Counted from the stretch's first letter, positions 53,101 to 62,047 are shown. The stretch is 64,000 bases of DNA from CADEDV01 sp964596345 (GCA_964596345.1 CAZQSZ010000003.1:1-64000), one strand, 5' to 3'. Notes: generated by a model from the letters alone, not told the origin. Translations and numbers: made by a program.

Positions 53101-53234
53101 ATTATTTCAATGCCAAAGCCACTTTCCAGAGTATTGTTGATAATACCATCAATACCGAACTGAAAGGAGAAGCCCAGGCCAAACTGAATAAAGTGATTGA
53201 TGAGGAAAGTAAATCAAGTAAAGTAGGTAACTAA
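50196..53234 (+). CDS. Large periplasmic TPR-repeat protein
   Basis: The 1012-residue protein has a signal peptide (MKQQLVLAIAVVTSVTAFSQ) and is built almost wholly of tetratricopeptide-like helical pairs. Examples are EAKEYYQKEQYSLAYPLFKEL, IADMKFHQGYSYFTLQRFNQA, ALNSLSSFLNDYPRSTYNTEA, AYQKLGNAHYNLNNNTEALKQ and IANSWLAVNKLSDAEKAA. It should be a scaffold in the periplasm, similar to the YbgF/BamD-like TPR proteins of Bacteroidota. It is followed 24 nt later by an outer-membrane protein gene and an HU-like gene, suggesting one envelope-associated unit. Confidence 0.87.
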   Translation: MKQQLVLAIAVVTSVTAFSQSTRFYTDPQATFKEAKEYYQKEQYSLAYPLFKELQQSIRETDIINTAVTVQEINYYTTVLALKQNEGRAEEQAKAFIDLDKNTSRIQMMSFHLGEYYYRKQEFANAAQQYEATNIENLSNKEIADMKFHQGYSYFTLQRFNQAKPLFNTIRTIKDDPNYLDANYYYGFLAFRDKQYSDALSSFRIVENEKDYATVVPYYIAQIYYIQGKKEEAIAYVQNKLKSGANTQYYDLELKQLIGHAHFERKEYAMALPYLEDYVTRSQKVRREDLYELSYCYYQANQLNKAIDGFKQLSGKDDSLSQHSMYLLGDAYLKTNQKTNARNAFLFCASNSSNPTQKEISKYQYAKLSYELGYQDEALNSLSSFLNDYPRSTYNTEAKELLVAVLANTNNYKDALSLLESLDKPSENAKRLYPRILYGRATEYVNDGRLADADALLDKALKDPYNGSVLAFLNFWKGELAYRNNKLDNAIKYYNAYVSAGSPAGGEANANNARYNLGYCYLRKENYAAAQSFFEPLGKSPALNSNELTQDAYIRTADCYFMQKEYNKAKGMYDNVIKFSWPAEDYATFQNSMIAGIKSSTDKINLLNTMNRKFPTSSLVTDANMEIANTYIADERFRESIPFLNNVLKGDGNASLKPQAYQKLGNAHYNLNNNTEALKQYKTLISQYPNSPEAEDALENVKAIYVEDGKPGEYADFMRQAGRPISVSAEDSLTYAAAETQYDNGNVNAALTAFGAYLQRFPDGVYSLDANFYRGEIYNSKKDWNNALTGYEAVAANAPNKYAEKATLEAARINFFELKNYANAEKYYGQLKQLTGSQENKLEAMRGLLRCQYQQQKWTEAVDNAKELTTAKGSSTDDKALANMAIAKSYQVGGQYDLAIANYKSVVTLNKAALAAEARYEIANSWLAVNKLSDAEKAAFETINKSGSYDFWVTKAYILLGDVYFRQKDYFNAKATFQSIVDNTINTELKGEAQAKLNKVIDEESKSSKVGN

Positions 53235-53258
53235 GCATCGGAACAACTAACAACAACC

Positions 53259-54920
53259 ATGATGATGAAACAGCCACTCTATAAGATCGTTTTACTGGGA
53301 CTGGGAATTTTTTCCTGCAGTATTGCTTTTGCACAAAAGGATACCACCAAAGGCAAGTCCGTTGATATTCGTTCGGCATTTAAACCGGTGCTGCGGGAAG
53401 CAGCTAAGATCAATTTTAATGCAACACCCCCTTCTGCAGATACAATAAAACCTGCATTAAAATACGAAATACCCAACCAGAACCTGGCATTGGCATTTAC
53501 GCCGGGTACGTTAAAGCCACTGGCATTGAATATTGATTCGGGTGGTAAATGGGATAACAGCAGTTATATCAAAGCCGGTTTTGGCAGTTTGCGGACACCG
53601 TATATACAGGCAGGCTTTTCATTCGGTGACGGAACTACAGCCGGAGCCAATATTTACGCAAAGCATGTTTCTTCGCAGGGTAAAAGAGAATACCAGGATT
53701 TTACCAATACACAAGTCCGCCTGAGTGGATTTTATAAAACAGCCGGTAATCATGAGTGGAATGCCAGTATCGGCATGAAGCAGGATCGAACTTATAAATA
53801 TGGTTACGAACCACAAACTCTTTCTTTTACGAAAGACTCACTGAAGCAGAATTTTCAAACTATTGCGGCGAGAGTCGGTATGCACAATATCAACAAGACA
53901 GAATTTGGGTTGACCTATGCCCCCGAAGTAAAAATTGATGTATTTACCGATAACCTGAAGAATAATGAGAGCAATACCGTTGTGAACCTGCCTTTGGAAA
54001 AATCAGTCGGCAAAACCTTTGCGGTAAATCTCGGGCTCACTTTCGACCTGACACGTCTCTCTCCAAAAGACAAGACTGCATTTAATAACACGATTTATTA
54101 TGTATCACCTTCTGTTTTATTTAAAACACCCAAAGTGAACCTGCATGCAGGTATCCGCCCCTCCTGGGATAACAAGACCTTTAAAATGTTCCCGAATGTA
54201 TTAGCAGAAGTGGGAACAGAAGACCAGCGTTTCTTCGTGAACCTGGGCTGGACGGGCTATATCCGCAAAACAACCTACCAATATCTTGCTTCGCAAAACC
54301 CCTGGTTATGGTTGCCAACCACATTTAAGAACAGCTGGATCGAAGAAAGATTCATCGGGTTAAAAGGTTCTGTTGGGAATCATTTTACGTATAGTGCCAA
54401 AGCCGGCTTTAATAAAATCACTAACCAGCCTTTATTTGTGAATGATACAACCAGTGGATTGGGCGCTAAATCTTTCCTGGTAGTCAACGAACCCCGGATC
54501 AACGTACTGCATATCGGTGGCCAGTTGGGCTATACGGTACAGGAGAAATTTTCTGTAGTAGCTGGCTGGAATTTTAACCAGTATACCGGTTTGAAAGAGC
54601 ATAAAAGAGCCTGGGGGTTGATCCCGCTTGAACTGAACGCAGCCATGCGGGTACAGGTGATCAAAGATCTCTGGCTGAAAGCAGATGTATTCGGCTGGAC
54701 AGGCCCGCAATACCGTAAAGCCGATGGGGTTGATAATGGCAAATTAAAAGGAGCCCTTGACCTGAATGCCGGTTTGGAATTCAAGATCACCAAAAACCTG
54801 AACCTGTGGACGCAATTCAATAATATTACCAACCAGGAATACCAGCGCTGGAATCAATACCAGGTGTATGGGTTCAACTTTGTGGGCGGAGTTGTATTTT
54901 CGTTTGATCAAAAGAACTGA
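53259..54920 (+). CDS. Outer-membrane beta-barrel protein, TonB-dependent-receptor-like without plug
   Basis: The 553-residue protein has a signal peptide (about 1-26, LGLGIFSCSIAFAQ). The barrel region has repeated aromatic-ended strands and ends with FNNITNQEYQRWNQYQVYG and GVVFSF, the closing pattern of TonB-dependent receptors. No plug domain or carboxypeptidase-like domain is visible before the strands, and the length is below that of full receptors. Its function is unknown; operon partners suggest an envelope-biogenesis or structural role. Its stop overlaps the next start (TGATG at 54918-54922). Confidence 0.8.
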   Translation: MMMKQPLYKIVLLGLGIFSCSIAFAQKDTTKGKSVDIRSAFKPVLREAAKINFNATPPSADTIKPALKYEIPNQNLALAFTPGTLKPLALNIDSGGKWDNSSYIKAGFGSLRTPYIQAGFSFGDGTTAGANIYAKHVSSQGKREYQDFTNTQVRLSGFYKTAGNHEWNASIGMKQDRTYKYGYEPQTLSFTKDSLKQNFQTIAARVGMHNINKTEFGLTYAPEVKIDVFTDNLKNNESNTVVNLPLEKSVGKTFAVNLGLTFDLTRLSPKDKTAFNNTIYYVSPSVLFKTPKVNLHAGIRPSWDNKTFKMFPNVLAEVGTEDQRFFVNLGWTGYIRKTTYQYLASQNPWLWLPTTFKNSWIEERFIGLKGSVGNHFTYSAKAGFNKITNQPLFVNDTTSGLGAKSFLVVNEPRINVLHIGGQLGYTVQEKFSVVAGWNFNQYTGLKEHKRAWGLIPLELNAAMRVQVIKDLWLKADVFGWTGPQYRKADGVDNGKLKGALDLNAGLEFKITKNLNLWTQFNNITNQEYQRWNQYQVYGFNFVGGVVFSFDQKN

Positions 54921-55567
54921 TGATGTACGGAGAACTCTATCAATATTTTATTCTGCATAAACAGCTGAATCTACCCGGTATCGGCACATTCCAGTTGGAA
55001 AGAATGCCGGCTACCGCTGATTTTCCCAATAAGCTGATCAACGCACCTTCCTTTTCTATAGCCTTGCAACATGATAATGCAACACCTTCCAAACGGTTTT
55101 TCAACTGGCTGGCACAGGCATTGCAGGTTTCTGACCGGGATGCGGTGGTCCGTTTTAATGATTTCGCTTTTGATCTCAAACAAAAGATCAGGAACGGGAA
55201 TAAGATCGCCTGGGATGGAGTGGGTACATTGAGCAGTGGCCTTGCCGGTGAGATCCGTTTTGAACCGGCATTGAAGAATAAAACACTGGAGGTGCCGGTG
55301 AAGGCAGAAAAGGTCATCCGGGAGAAATCTGAACATATGGTGAGGGTGGGAGAGGATGAAAAAACTTCTGATGAGATGATCGAATTCCTGAACCAGCCTG
55401 CAGCCCGGCGAAATTACTGGTGGGCCTGGGCTTTGATAGCAGGCCTTCTTATAACCATGTTTATTGGCTGGTATTTTTCCAAAAATGGATTAGAGGTCAT
55501 GTCAGCCGGTAATAACCATAAAGCAACGCCTGCTGAAGCCACGGGCACTTATCAGCAGTTGCGCTGA
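54920..55567 (+). CDS. HU-CCDC81-like domain protein with one transmembrane helix
   Basis: The 215-residue protein begins with a region like the Bacteroidota CCDC81-type HU fold (YQYFILHKQLNLPGIGTFQLERM, FNDFAFDLKQKIRNGNKIAWDGVGTLS). A basic linker, a single membrane helix (about 177-195, WWAWALIAGLLITMFIGWYF) and a short periplasmic tail follow. Such proteins often carry a SPOR domain; none is seen here. Translationally coupled to the preceding barrel gene, it may tether DNA or a protein partner to the envelope (inference). Confidence 0.72.
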   Translation: MMYGELYQYFILHKQLNLPGIGTFQLERMPATADFPNKLINAPSFSIALQHDNATPSKRFFNWLAQALQVSDRDAVVRFNDFAFDLKQKIRNGNKIAWDGVGTLSSGLAGEIRFEPALKNKTLEVPVKAEKVIREKSEHMVRVGEDEKTSDEMIEFLNQPAARRNYWWAWALIAGLLITMFIGWYFSKNGLEVMSAGNNHKATPAEATGTYQQLR

Positions 55568-55632
55568 TATTCCACACTTTTTTACTGATTTTCATTTTAC
55601 TTTGCCAATCCTGTTAACAAAGGATAACCGGC

Positions 55633-56529
55633 ATGAGTTCTACTATTCATTATACACACTGCCCCGTTTGCGGATCGGGTGATATCAATATTGTTTTAAC
55701 GGCAACAGACAATACGGTCAGCAAGGAAAAATTTCCCATTGCAGAATGCAGCAGTTGTTCACTGCGGTTTACACAGAATGTGCCCGGCCCTGAATGCATT
55801 GCTCCTTTTTATAAATCGGAAGATTATATTTCTCATACGAATACCTCTAAAGGACTGATCAACCGGTTGTACCAGTTTGTACGCAACCGCACTATGGTGA
55901 GTAAACGAAAATTGGTTCAGCAATCCACAGGTCTTTCAAAAGGCGTTTTATTAGATGTTGGGAGTGGTGTTGGCACTTTTGTGCATGTGATGAAGCAGGC
56001 CGGCTGGCAGGTAACAGGGCTGGAGCCGGATGCAGATGCCAGGAAGGTGGCAGCCCGGGTATACAATGCCAGCTTAACCGATATGGCGCAGTTCTATGAG
56101 CTGCCTTCAGGTAGCTTTGATGCGATTACCCTATGGCATGTGCTGGAACATGTACACGAATTACAACGCTATATTCAGCAATTGAAAACCCTGCTGAAAG
56201 CAAATGGTAAACTGTTTATTGCAGTGCCCAATTACAAGTCAAAAGATGCTGCTGTTTATAAAGAACACTGGGCCGCTTATGATGTGCCCCGGCACCTGTA
56301 TCATTTTTCTCCCCGCTCCATCGGAGTACTGATGGAAAAGAACGGGATGAAAGTGGAGGCATACAAACCGATGTGGTACGATAGTTTTTATATTTCCCTG
56401 CTCAGCAGTAAATATAAAAATGGGCAACCAAACTTAATAGCCGCCTTTTTTAACGGGTTGCGTTCAAACCTGGGTGCTGCAGCTGATGTGAAGAAATGCA
56501 GCTCGGTTATTTATGTGATCTCCAAATAA
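55633..56529 (+). CDS. SAM-dependent methyltransferase with N-terminal zinc ribbon
   Basis: The 298-residue protein starts with a four-Cys ribbon (HCPVCGSGDI, ECSSCSLRFTQ; residues 9-43) followed by a class I methyltransferase. Motif I is LLDVGSGVGTFVHVMKQAG, then VTGLEPDADARKVA, DAITLWHVLEHVHELQ and LFIAVPNYKS. The ribbon-plus-Methyltransf_23 layout is common in enzymes that act in polysaccharide or O-antigen modification; the substrate here is unknown. No sugar genes adjoin it. Confidence 0.87.
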   Translation: MSSTIHYTHCPVCGSGDINIVLTATDNTVSKEKFPIAECSSCSLRFTQNVPGPECIAPFYKSEDYISHTNTSKGLINRLYQFVRNRTMVSKRKLVQQSTGLSKGVLLDVGSGVGTFVHVMKQAGWQVTGLEPDADARKVAARVYNASLTDMAQFYELPSGSFDAITLWHVLEHVHELQRYIQQLKTLLKANGKLFIAVPNYKSKDAAVYKEHWAAYDVPRHLYHFSPRSIGVLMEKNGMKVEAYKPMWYDSFYISLLSSKYKNGQPNLIAAFFNGLRSNLGAAADVKKCSSVIYVISK

Positions 56530-57330
56530 TTATTGCCCTAACTGAATTTCATAAAGTTCCGGCCAGTTTTTACCGGTGATGTAGATTTTCTTTGTGGTGG
56601 GCTCAAAAGCGATCCCGTTTAATTCTAATGCAAAAGGATATTTAGCCTTCACTGTTTCGGTGATGGCACTCAGGTCGATCTTGCCGACTACTTCTCCTGT
56701 AGCAGGATTGATTTTTAAAATGTAGGGGGCCTGCCACTGGTTGGCATAAATAAATCCATCAATATATTCCAGTTCGTTGATGTTGAAAGCCAGGTTACCA
56801 GCCTCTGTTATGGTTTGCTGTTGCAATAGTTTGAATGAACCGGGCTCGTAATAATACAAATTACTGGTACCGTCGCTGGCAATGATCCTTTTGCCATCTG
56901 TTGTCATGCCCCAGCCTTCTTTGCTGGCAAATTTGAATTCGCCGATCTTCTTAAAATTAGTTACATCATACATCAAACCCACTTCATCCTGGTAGGTTAG
57001 CATATAGACGGTATCATTAATGATCACAATACCTTCCCCGAAATATTGATCACCAATGGCTATACTTTTTATTGGTTTACCGGTTTTCAGATCTGTTTTT
57101 ATCAGTTTAGATTCTCCTTTCTCGCCTGTACTTTCAAACAACTCTCCTTTGTAAAACAAAAGACCTTCGGTAAATGAAGAAGTATCATGCGGGTAGGTAG
57201 CAACAACAGAATAGCTGATCGATTTGGTGGGCTCAGGAGTTTTTCCATCATTACCATTTTTAGTGCCATTCCCATTGCAGGAAGCAATTAAAACAGTTGT
57301 TAGTGCACAGAACCAGGTAAATAGTTTCAT
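56530..57330 (-). CDS. Glutaminyl-peptide cyclotransferase, lipoprotein
   Basis: The 266-residue protein has a lipoprotein signal (TVLIASCNGNG) and a beta-propeller of the plant-type glutamine cyclotransferase family: FTEGLLFYKGELFESTGEKG, AIGDQYFGEGIVIIND, EGWGMTTDGKRIIASDG, INELEYIDGFIYANQW and ALELNGIAFEPTTKKIYITGK. The enzyme converts N-terminal Gln to pyroglutamate on exported peptides. Proteins of type IX secretion systems often carry N-terminal pyroglutamate after signal cleavage, so this enzyme may act on them (inference). It abuts the methyltransferase gene without a gap. Confidence 0.9.
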   Translation of the reverse strand: MKLFTWFCALTTVLIASCNGNGTKNGNDGKTPEPTKSISYSVVATYPHDTSSFTEGLLFYKGELFESTGEKGESKLIKTDLKTGKPIKSIAIGDQYFGEGIVIINDTVYMLTYQDEVGLMYDVTNFKKIGEFKFASKEGWGMTTDGKRIIASDGTSNLYYYEPGSFKLLQQQTITEAGNLAFNINELEYIDGFIYANQWQAPYILKINPATGEVVGKIDLSAITETVKAKYPFALELNGIAFEPTTKKIYITGKNWPELYEIQLGQ

Positions 57331-57640
57331 TAAATAAAATTAATTGTACAAATGTAAGAACCCATTAAATACAGGCCTGTTAAAGCTTTAACAACCCAGG
57401 ATCATCCGGAATCGGGAAAATACGATATAAAAAAACAGCCCGCAATTTAGTAACCTTCACAAAAAAAGTTATATTTGAGCTTCACTTGATTTAGTTCCTG
57501 AAATTTTAATCCATTGCTGAATCGTATCCCTGGAACGCCACTTCATTAATTTCCCTTTTATCCTCATCATTTCCAATCCCGCATGAATACTCATGGCTTT
57601 AATACTATTGCCATGCACGAACGGTTAATGATTTGGAACC
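57331..57640. other. Intergenic region, 310 nt, no gene seen
   Basis: Between the divergent glutaminyl cyclase and M43 protease genes. It contains one good promoter for the protease (57446-57477) and a 5' leader of about 155 nt after it. No open frame of convincing codon use and no strong hairpin were found in that leader. Confidence 0.6.
57446..57477 (+). promoter_or_regulatory. Promoter of the M43 metalloprotease gene
   Basis: TTTA (57446-57449), 20 nt, then TATATTTG (57470-57477), an exact -7 box; the -33 box is one off TTTG. The ATG is 163 nt downstream, an unusually long leader. Confidence 0.55.
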
Positions 57641-58894
57641 ATGAAGACAAGACTGCTACTGGCGTTTTTTACATTCGCTGCTGTTTATTCCATGCGGGCA
57701 CAAAAGAGCTGTGATGCCTTCTCCTATCAACAGGCACAATTGCAGAAGAACCCGGCATTGGCAACCCGGTTCAGGGATATTGAAACGTTTACCCGGAATT
57801 TTATAAGCGATAACCAAGGCACAGTCTCCAGGACGGAAGGAGAAATAATTAAAATACCCGTTGTCGTCCATATACTTTACCACGATCCTGCCGATAATAT
57901 CAGCGATGCAAAAGTGATGAGCCAGATTCAGGCATTGAATAAAGCTTTTCGCCGGACGAATGCTGATACAGTGAATACACCTGCAAGATTCAAGAAGCTG
58001 GCTGCTGATTGCGAGATCGAATTTCAACTCGCTGTCTCAGACCCAAAGCGCAGAAACACTTCCGGTATAGTAAGAAAATATACACCCATTACAACCTGGC
58101 AAAATGATGATAAGATGAAATTCTCCTCCGAAATGGGCAGCGATGCCTGGGATGCAAAGAGTTACCTGAATATCTGGGTGTGCAATCTCGACAGGGTAGC
58201 TGGATATTCCAGTCTCCCCGGTGGCGACCTGTCTAAAGATGGCATAGTACTCGGGTTTACTGTTTTTGGAACAGAAGGGGGAATGACTGGTTTTAATATG
58301 GGAAAGACAGCTGTGCATGAAGTGGGCCATTGGCTGGGGTTAAAGCATATCTGGGGAGATGCCGATTGCGGTGATGATGGCGTTAGTGATACTCCTAAAC
58401 AATCCTGGTATAATGTCGGATGCCCTTCCGGGAATACGGTTACCTGTGGCAACGGACCGGATGGGGATATGTACATGAATTATATGGATTTCACAGATGA
58501 TGCCTGTATGAATATGTTTACCAACGGGCAGAAGACAAGAATGCAGGCCGCTTTTGCGCCGGGAGGAACCAGGAATTCATTATTGAGTTCAACTGGTTTA
58601 AGTACACCGCTGATCTTTGAATCGCCTCTGCCGGAAGAGGATCCGAAATGGCTGCACCCGCAGTTTTATCCTAATCCTGCCAGCAGCCAGCTGACCATTG
58701 ACCTTTCTTATGATATTCGCTGGATCGGGAAAACGATCACCCTGATGAATATGCAGGGCCAGGTCATTATGCAATTGCCCATTACCGCCAAAGTGCAAAC
58801 CATTAATACCAGCAACCTGAAGCCGGGTATGTATTTACTCATTTCAAAAAAAGAGGATGGGGAAACGATCAAACAGAAATTTGTTAAGCTATAA
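57641..58894 (+). CDS. M43 (pappalysin-like) zinc metalloprotease with T9SS sorting domain
   Basis: The 417-residue secreted protease has a signal peptide (about 1-21), the zinc motif H226-E-V-G-H-W-L-G-L-K-H and a downstream Met-turn region YMNYMDFTDDACMNMFT. The C-terminal 80 residues (PQFYPNPASSQLTIDL ... LKPGMYLLISKKEDGETIKQKFVKL) form a type A type IX secretion sorting domain. The protein is therefore probably exported across the outer membrane and attached or released. Its role is extracellular protein digestion. It ends at a strong bidirectional terminator. Confidence 0.93.
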   Translation: MKTRLLLAFFTFAAVYSMRAQKSCDAFSYQQAQLQKNPALATRFRDIETFTRNFISDNQGTVSRTEGEIIKIPVVVHILYHDPADNISDAKVMSQIQALNKAFRRTNADTVNTPARFKKLAADCEIEFQLAVSDPKRRNTSGIVRKYTPITTWQNDDKMKFSSEMGSDAWDAKSYLNIWVCNLDRVAGYSSLPGGDLSKDGIVLGFTVFGTEGGMTGFNMGKTAVHEVGHWLGLKHIWGDADCGDDGVSDTPKQSWYNVGCPSGNTVTCGNGPDGDMYMNYMDFTDDACMNMFTNGQKTRMQAAFAPGGTRNSLLSSTGLSTPLIFESPLPEEDPKWLHPQFYPNPASSQLTIDLSYDIRWIGKTITLMNMQGQVIMQLPITAKVQTINTSNLKPGMYLLISKKEDGETIKQKFVKL

Positions 58895-58921
58895 GAGAGA
58901 CCAATACTAACTGTGATTAAG

Positions 58922-58949
58922 AAAGCCCCTTCAGGAATGAAGGGGCTTT
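58922..58949. terminator. Bidirectional terminator
   Basis: A 12-bp stem AAAGCCCCTTCA (58922-58933) / TGAAGGGGCTTT (58938-58949) with loop GGAA between the convergent protease and secreted-protein genes. Confidence 0.85.
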
Positions 58950-58970
58950 GTGTTGACAATAACCATTAAC

Positions 58971-60362
58971 CTATTTTACAGTGAGTGTCATGTTCTGTAC
59001 CGTGACATCCACATTTGCTTCGTTATTTTCTGACCATACTTCTATGTAATCACCGGGTGCCAGCGTTACAGTACATACAACAGTTATCGTTTGTATATCG
59101 CCGGAAGCAGAATACACTTTTGTTTTTTGCCTGGATCCTGCCACCTGCACTCCATTCTTGTAAATATAAAAGGAGTAAAGGTAGGTGCCACTGGCGCCTG
59201 TTGCCGTCATGGCTGCTGTAACGATAAACGTTCTTGTTTTGGTCCCATCATATTGGAGCCGGTTATTGGAAGGAGAGGTAAAGCGGACCAGCTCAAAAGT
59301 ACTAGTGGTGCCGGCTACTTTTTTGGGTGAGTTAATACCTGTAATATCTGTAACAGCGGTAGAGGTAATATAAAGACTTCCAGTGGCTGCGCCATCTCTT
59401 TCTGTATTAATACCGGGAGCATCTACTTCCCATTTTTTTGAAAAGGTACCACTCACCTTGGTCCCTGTACCCATAAATGCCGTATTCTTTAAATTCCCGG
59501 CTTCATTGATAGTAGTGATACCGGTTACATCGAAAGCAGTTGCCGATAAGCCCGATGTGGGTTGACTGAAACCACCCAGTTTTTCAATCACATCAAATGT
59601 GCCAGTTAATTTTTCGAAAGTTCCTGCATTGGTGGGAAACCAGGCCGTATTATCCAGGAAAAGATTGGCGTTATTTTCATAGGTAATACCAGTTGTATTG
59701 CCGGCATAATTGATCACACTAAAAAATGTAATATAACCGCCTTTTACAAGACCTACTTCCTTGCAGTTGGCAATGATGGCATCCCGGACAATAAGATTTT
59801 CTGTAGCCCCCATATCCAGGTTGAATAATTTCGAACCAGCAGTATTTGCCACCATGGTCAGCATCCGGATGGTTCCGCCTTTGGTGCCGGTAAACAATTC
59901 ACCGGATCCGGGTGTGTAAACCAATTTATCGTTATTAGCATCACGGCCAACCAGGTAACAACCATTCAGGTTGATCTTATCTGTCAGTACAATGGTGCCA
60001 TTGACTTCATATAAAGTGCCTGCTGTCAGGGTGATGATTCCCCCTGATGCAGCGGGAAGATCGGCTACTGTTTTTACCAGCTTATAATTGGTCCGTTGCT
60101 GACTGGGAGCTGATAACAGGTTTCCCGATGCATCCGTATACAGCATATTGTTCGGGAATATGGAAGCAGAATTATCCCTGGTGTTGGGGAATACCGGTAA
60201 CTGCAGGTTATTACCGATTCGCAAATTGCTGCTGATGCTGGTGCTGCCTGCAACAGTCAGGGTTGAATCGGGAGTGGAGGTATTAATACCAACCCTGTTC
60301 TGTGACAAGAGTTGGTCTTTCACTCCGCAGAGGAAAAGAAGGAAAAGAATTGTTTTTTTCAT
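58971..60362 (-). CDS. Secreted beta-rich protein, hypothetical
   Basis: The 463-residue protein has a signal peptide (MKKTILFLLFLCGVKDQLLSQ). It opens with RVGINTSTPDSTLTVAG, a motif frequently seen at the start of phage-tail-fibre-like and Bacteroidota surface proteins. The middle is rich in Asn, Gly, Thr and short beta strands (LYEVNGTIVLTDKINLNGCYLVG), suggesting a beta-helix. The last about 100 residues (FTSPSNNRLQYDGTKTRTFIVTAA ... DYIEVWSENNEANVDVTVQN) look like a jelly-roll carbohydrate- or adhesion-like domain. No sorting domain seen. Function unknown. Confidence 0.7.
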   Translation of the reverse strand: MKKTILFLLFLCGVKDQLLSQNRVGINTSTPDSTLTVAGSTSISSNLRIGNNLQLPVFPNTRDNSASIFPNNMLYTDASGNLLSAPSQQRTNYKLVKTVADLPAASGGIITLTAGTLYEVNGTIVLTDKINLNGCYLVGRDANNDKLVYTPGSGELFTGTKGGTIRMLTMVANTAGSKLFNLDMGATENLIVRDAIIANCKEVGLVKGGYITFFSVINYAGNTTGITYENNANLFLDNTAWFPTNAGTFEKLTGTFDVIEKLGGFSQPTSGLSATAFDVTGITTINEAGNLKNTAFMGTGTKVSGTFSKKWEVDAPGINTERDGAATGSLYITSTAVTDITGINSPKKVAGTTSTFELVRFTSPSNNRLQYDGTKTRTFIVTAAMTATGASGTYLYSFYIYKNGVQVAGSRQKTKVYSASGDIQTITVVCTVTLAPGDYIEVWSENNEANVDVTVQNMTLTVK

Positions 60363-60382
60363 TGCTGGATGATATTGGATGA

Positions 60383-61813
60383 TTAGTAGATAATTATTTT
60401 ATGTGAGGATATGATCAACGGATTATTACGGCTGGCAACACGTATATGATAAACACCTGCCGTTGTAATTGGTAAAATAAATGAGTTGCTGTTCAGGTAG
60501 CTGCTATGCACCAGTTGCCCATTTTCGCTGTACACTGCTATAGTTGTATTACCGGGCTGCACCCCTTCAATAAAATAAGTGCTGTTGCCTTTAGCAATGG
60601 TAGGATAAATTTTTACTGGTAATTCTTTGCCGAATAGTACAAGCCGGACGGGAGAGTAGTCAAACCGGTTGTCAAGATCAACTATTCTTAGCCGGTAATA
60701 ATTGGCCTCTTTTCCGGGAAGTGGATCCGTGAAAGAATAAGTTTGCATGGAGCCTTGCAGACCAACTGCTGCTTTTGTCCCGATCTTTATCCAGTTTCTT
60801 CCGTTCAGTGACCGTTCAATTTCAAAATGACTGCTGTTGATTTCCTGCGTGGTTGTCCATGCCAGGTCCACCATACCCGAATTATTTTTGACTGCGGTAA
60901 AGGTTAACAGGTTCAATGGAAGGGGGATGATCGAGTTGCTGATCAGTGATATTCTGTGAAAAGAGTCTATACCACCAAGATCTACATAATCAGCACTTGT
61001 ATTGATCGTTCCGCCCCGTTTACTCCAGATAATACCGTTATCCGGTGAATGCCATTGCACCAGGTTGCTTTCCACCTGGCCGTTTAATTCATTATCAAAA
61101 TAATTGAAACGGAGGGTTGCGTTTAAGACGCTGTTGCTGGCAGGCGAAATATCATAGTAACGTGTAATGCTGTTGGCGGATACGATAAACTGTTCATGAT
61201 GTCCCCTGGTAATTGTGGTGGAACCAAGGTTTTGGGCTGATGTAATGATGGCTCCAAGATTACCAGGGTTACTGGCTGCGGGAGCATTCAGCAGTTTCGT
61301 TATAGTGATCATTCCTGTATTGGTGGGGTTATCATAGATTCTTTTACTGTTCGTTTCCCCGATCAGTTCACCTGTTGTAAGAAGATTGATCTGCCTGTTG
61401 TTCAGAAAAACATTACCACTGGTTAATGTGAGCTGGTTGCCTAGGGATATATTGGTTTGCAACTCGCATTCGCCGGTTATTTTGTCAATAGCCAGGTTAT
61501 AAAAATTTGGCTGGTTTGAGCCGGTGATCAATTGTATCGCTGTTCCGTTCAGGCGAAATAAGCCCGAAGCAGTAGCATTAAGATTTCCGCTGGCGTTATG
61601 GGCCAGGTTGCCGGTAATATGCACAATACCATTGTTCGTGAACTGGCCGGTGCTTTTATTTTCAAAATTTCCCTGGATATAAATATTGGCTGAACCCTGC
61701 AGGTATACCGCCGCCCCATCGTTGGTAAATGAATTTTGAGCTAATAAGGAAGAAGCCCGGAAAAGAAAAAGCAAAGAAAGGCCCAGGGCAACTTTTGTGG
61801 TAGTTGGATGCAT
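60383..61813 (-). CDS. Secreted protein with T9SS-type C-terminal sorting domain
   Basis: The 476-residue protein has a signal peptide (FLFRASSLLAQ), a repetitive beta region of 'empty' strands (GSANIYIQGNFENKSTGQF, GIVHITGNLAHNASGNL), a fibronectin-like part (about 300-390, VDLAWTTTQEINSSHFEIER) and a C-terminal domain (IYPTIAKGNSTYFIEGV ... GVYHIRVASRNNP) of type IX secretion type. It is upstream of, and 20 nt from, the secreted gene at 58971 on the same strand, so the two are probably co-expressed surface proteins. Confidence 0.8.
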   Translation of the reverse strand: MHPTTTKVALGLSLLFLFRASSLLAQNSFTNDGAAVYLQGSANIYIQGNFENKSTGQFTNNGIVHITGNLAHNASGNLNATASGLFRLNGTAIQLITGSNQPNFYNLAIDKITGECELQTNISLGNQLTLTSGNVFLNNRQINLLTTGELIGETNSKRIYDNPTNTGMITITKLLNAPAASNPGNLGAIITSAQNLGSTTITRGHHEQFIVSANSITRYYDISPASNSVLNATLRFNYFDNELNGQVESNLVQWHSPDNGIIWSKRGGTINTSADYVDLGGIDSFHRISLISNSIIPLPLNLLTFTAVKNNSGMVDLAWTTTQEINSSHFEIERSLNGRNWIKIGTKAAVGLQGSMQTYSFTDPLPGKEANYYRLRIVDLDNRFDYSPVRLVLFGKELPVKIYPTIAKGNSTYFIEGVQPGNTTIAVYSENGQLVHSSYLNSNSFILPITTAGVYHIRVASRNNPLIISSHKIIIY

Positions 61814-61992
61814 AAGGAATATTGGATGATGATGATTCTACTACTAAGTAATTAATAAATTTCTAATCTTCTAAGTGTAATATTCAGTAACTAAAGGGAT
61901 GCACTTAAAACCGGGAGAGGTGATGGTCTTAATTCTTTGCCTGGGAGACAGAAAACTTATTTCAGGTCAATTGTAATTTATGCTATCAACAG

Positions 61993-62020
61993 AAAAAAGC
62001 CATAAGAATTCTTATGGCTT
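61993..62020 (-). terminator. lpdA terminator
   Basis: A perfect 24-nt palindrome AAGCCATAAGAA/TTCTTATGGCTT (61997-62020) is followed on the minus strand by a T-run, 27 nt beyond the lpdA stop. Confidence 0.8.
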
Positions 62021-62047
62021 ATAAATTTATTGGAGGCCTGTTACTTA

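Noticed and set aside
58971..60362. Prophage tail-fibre gene
   Set aside because: The VGINT start and beta-rich sequence recall tail fibres, but there is a Sec signal peptide and no other phage gene nearby.
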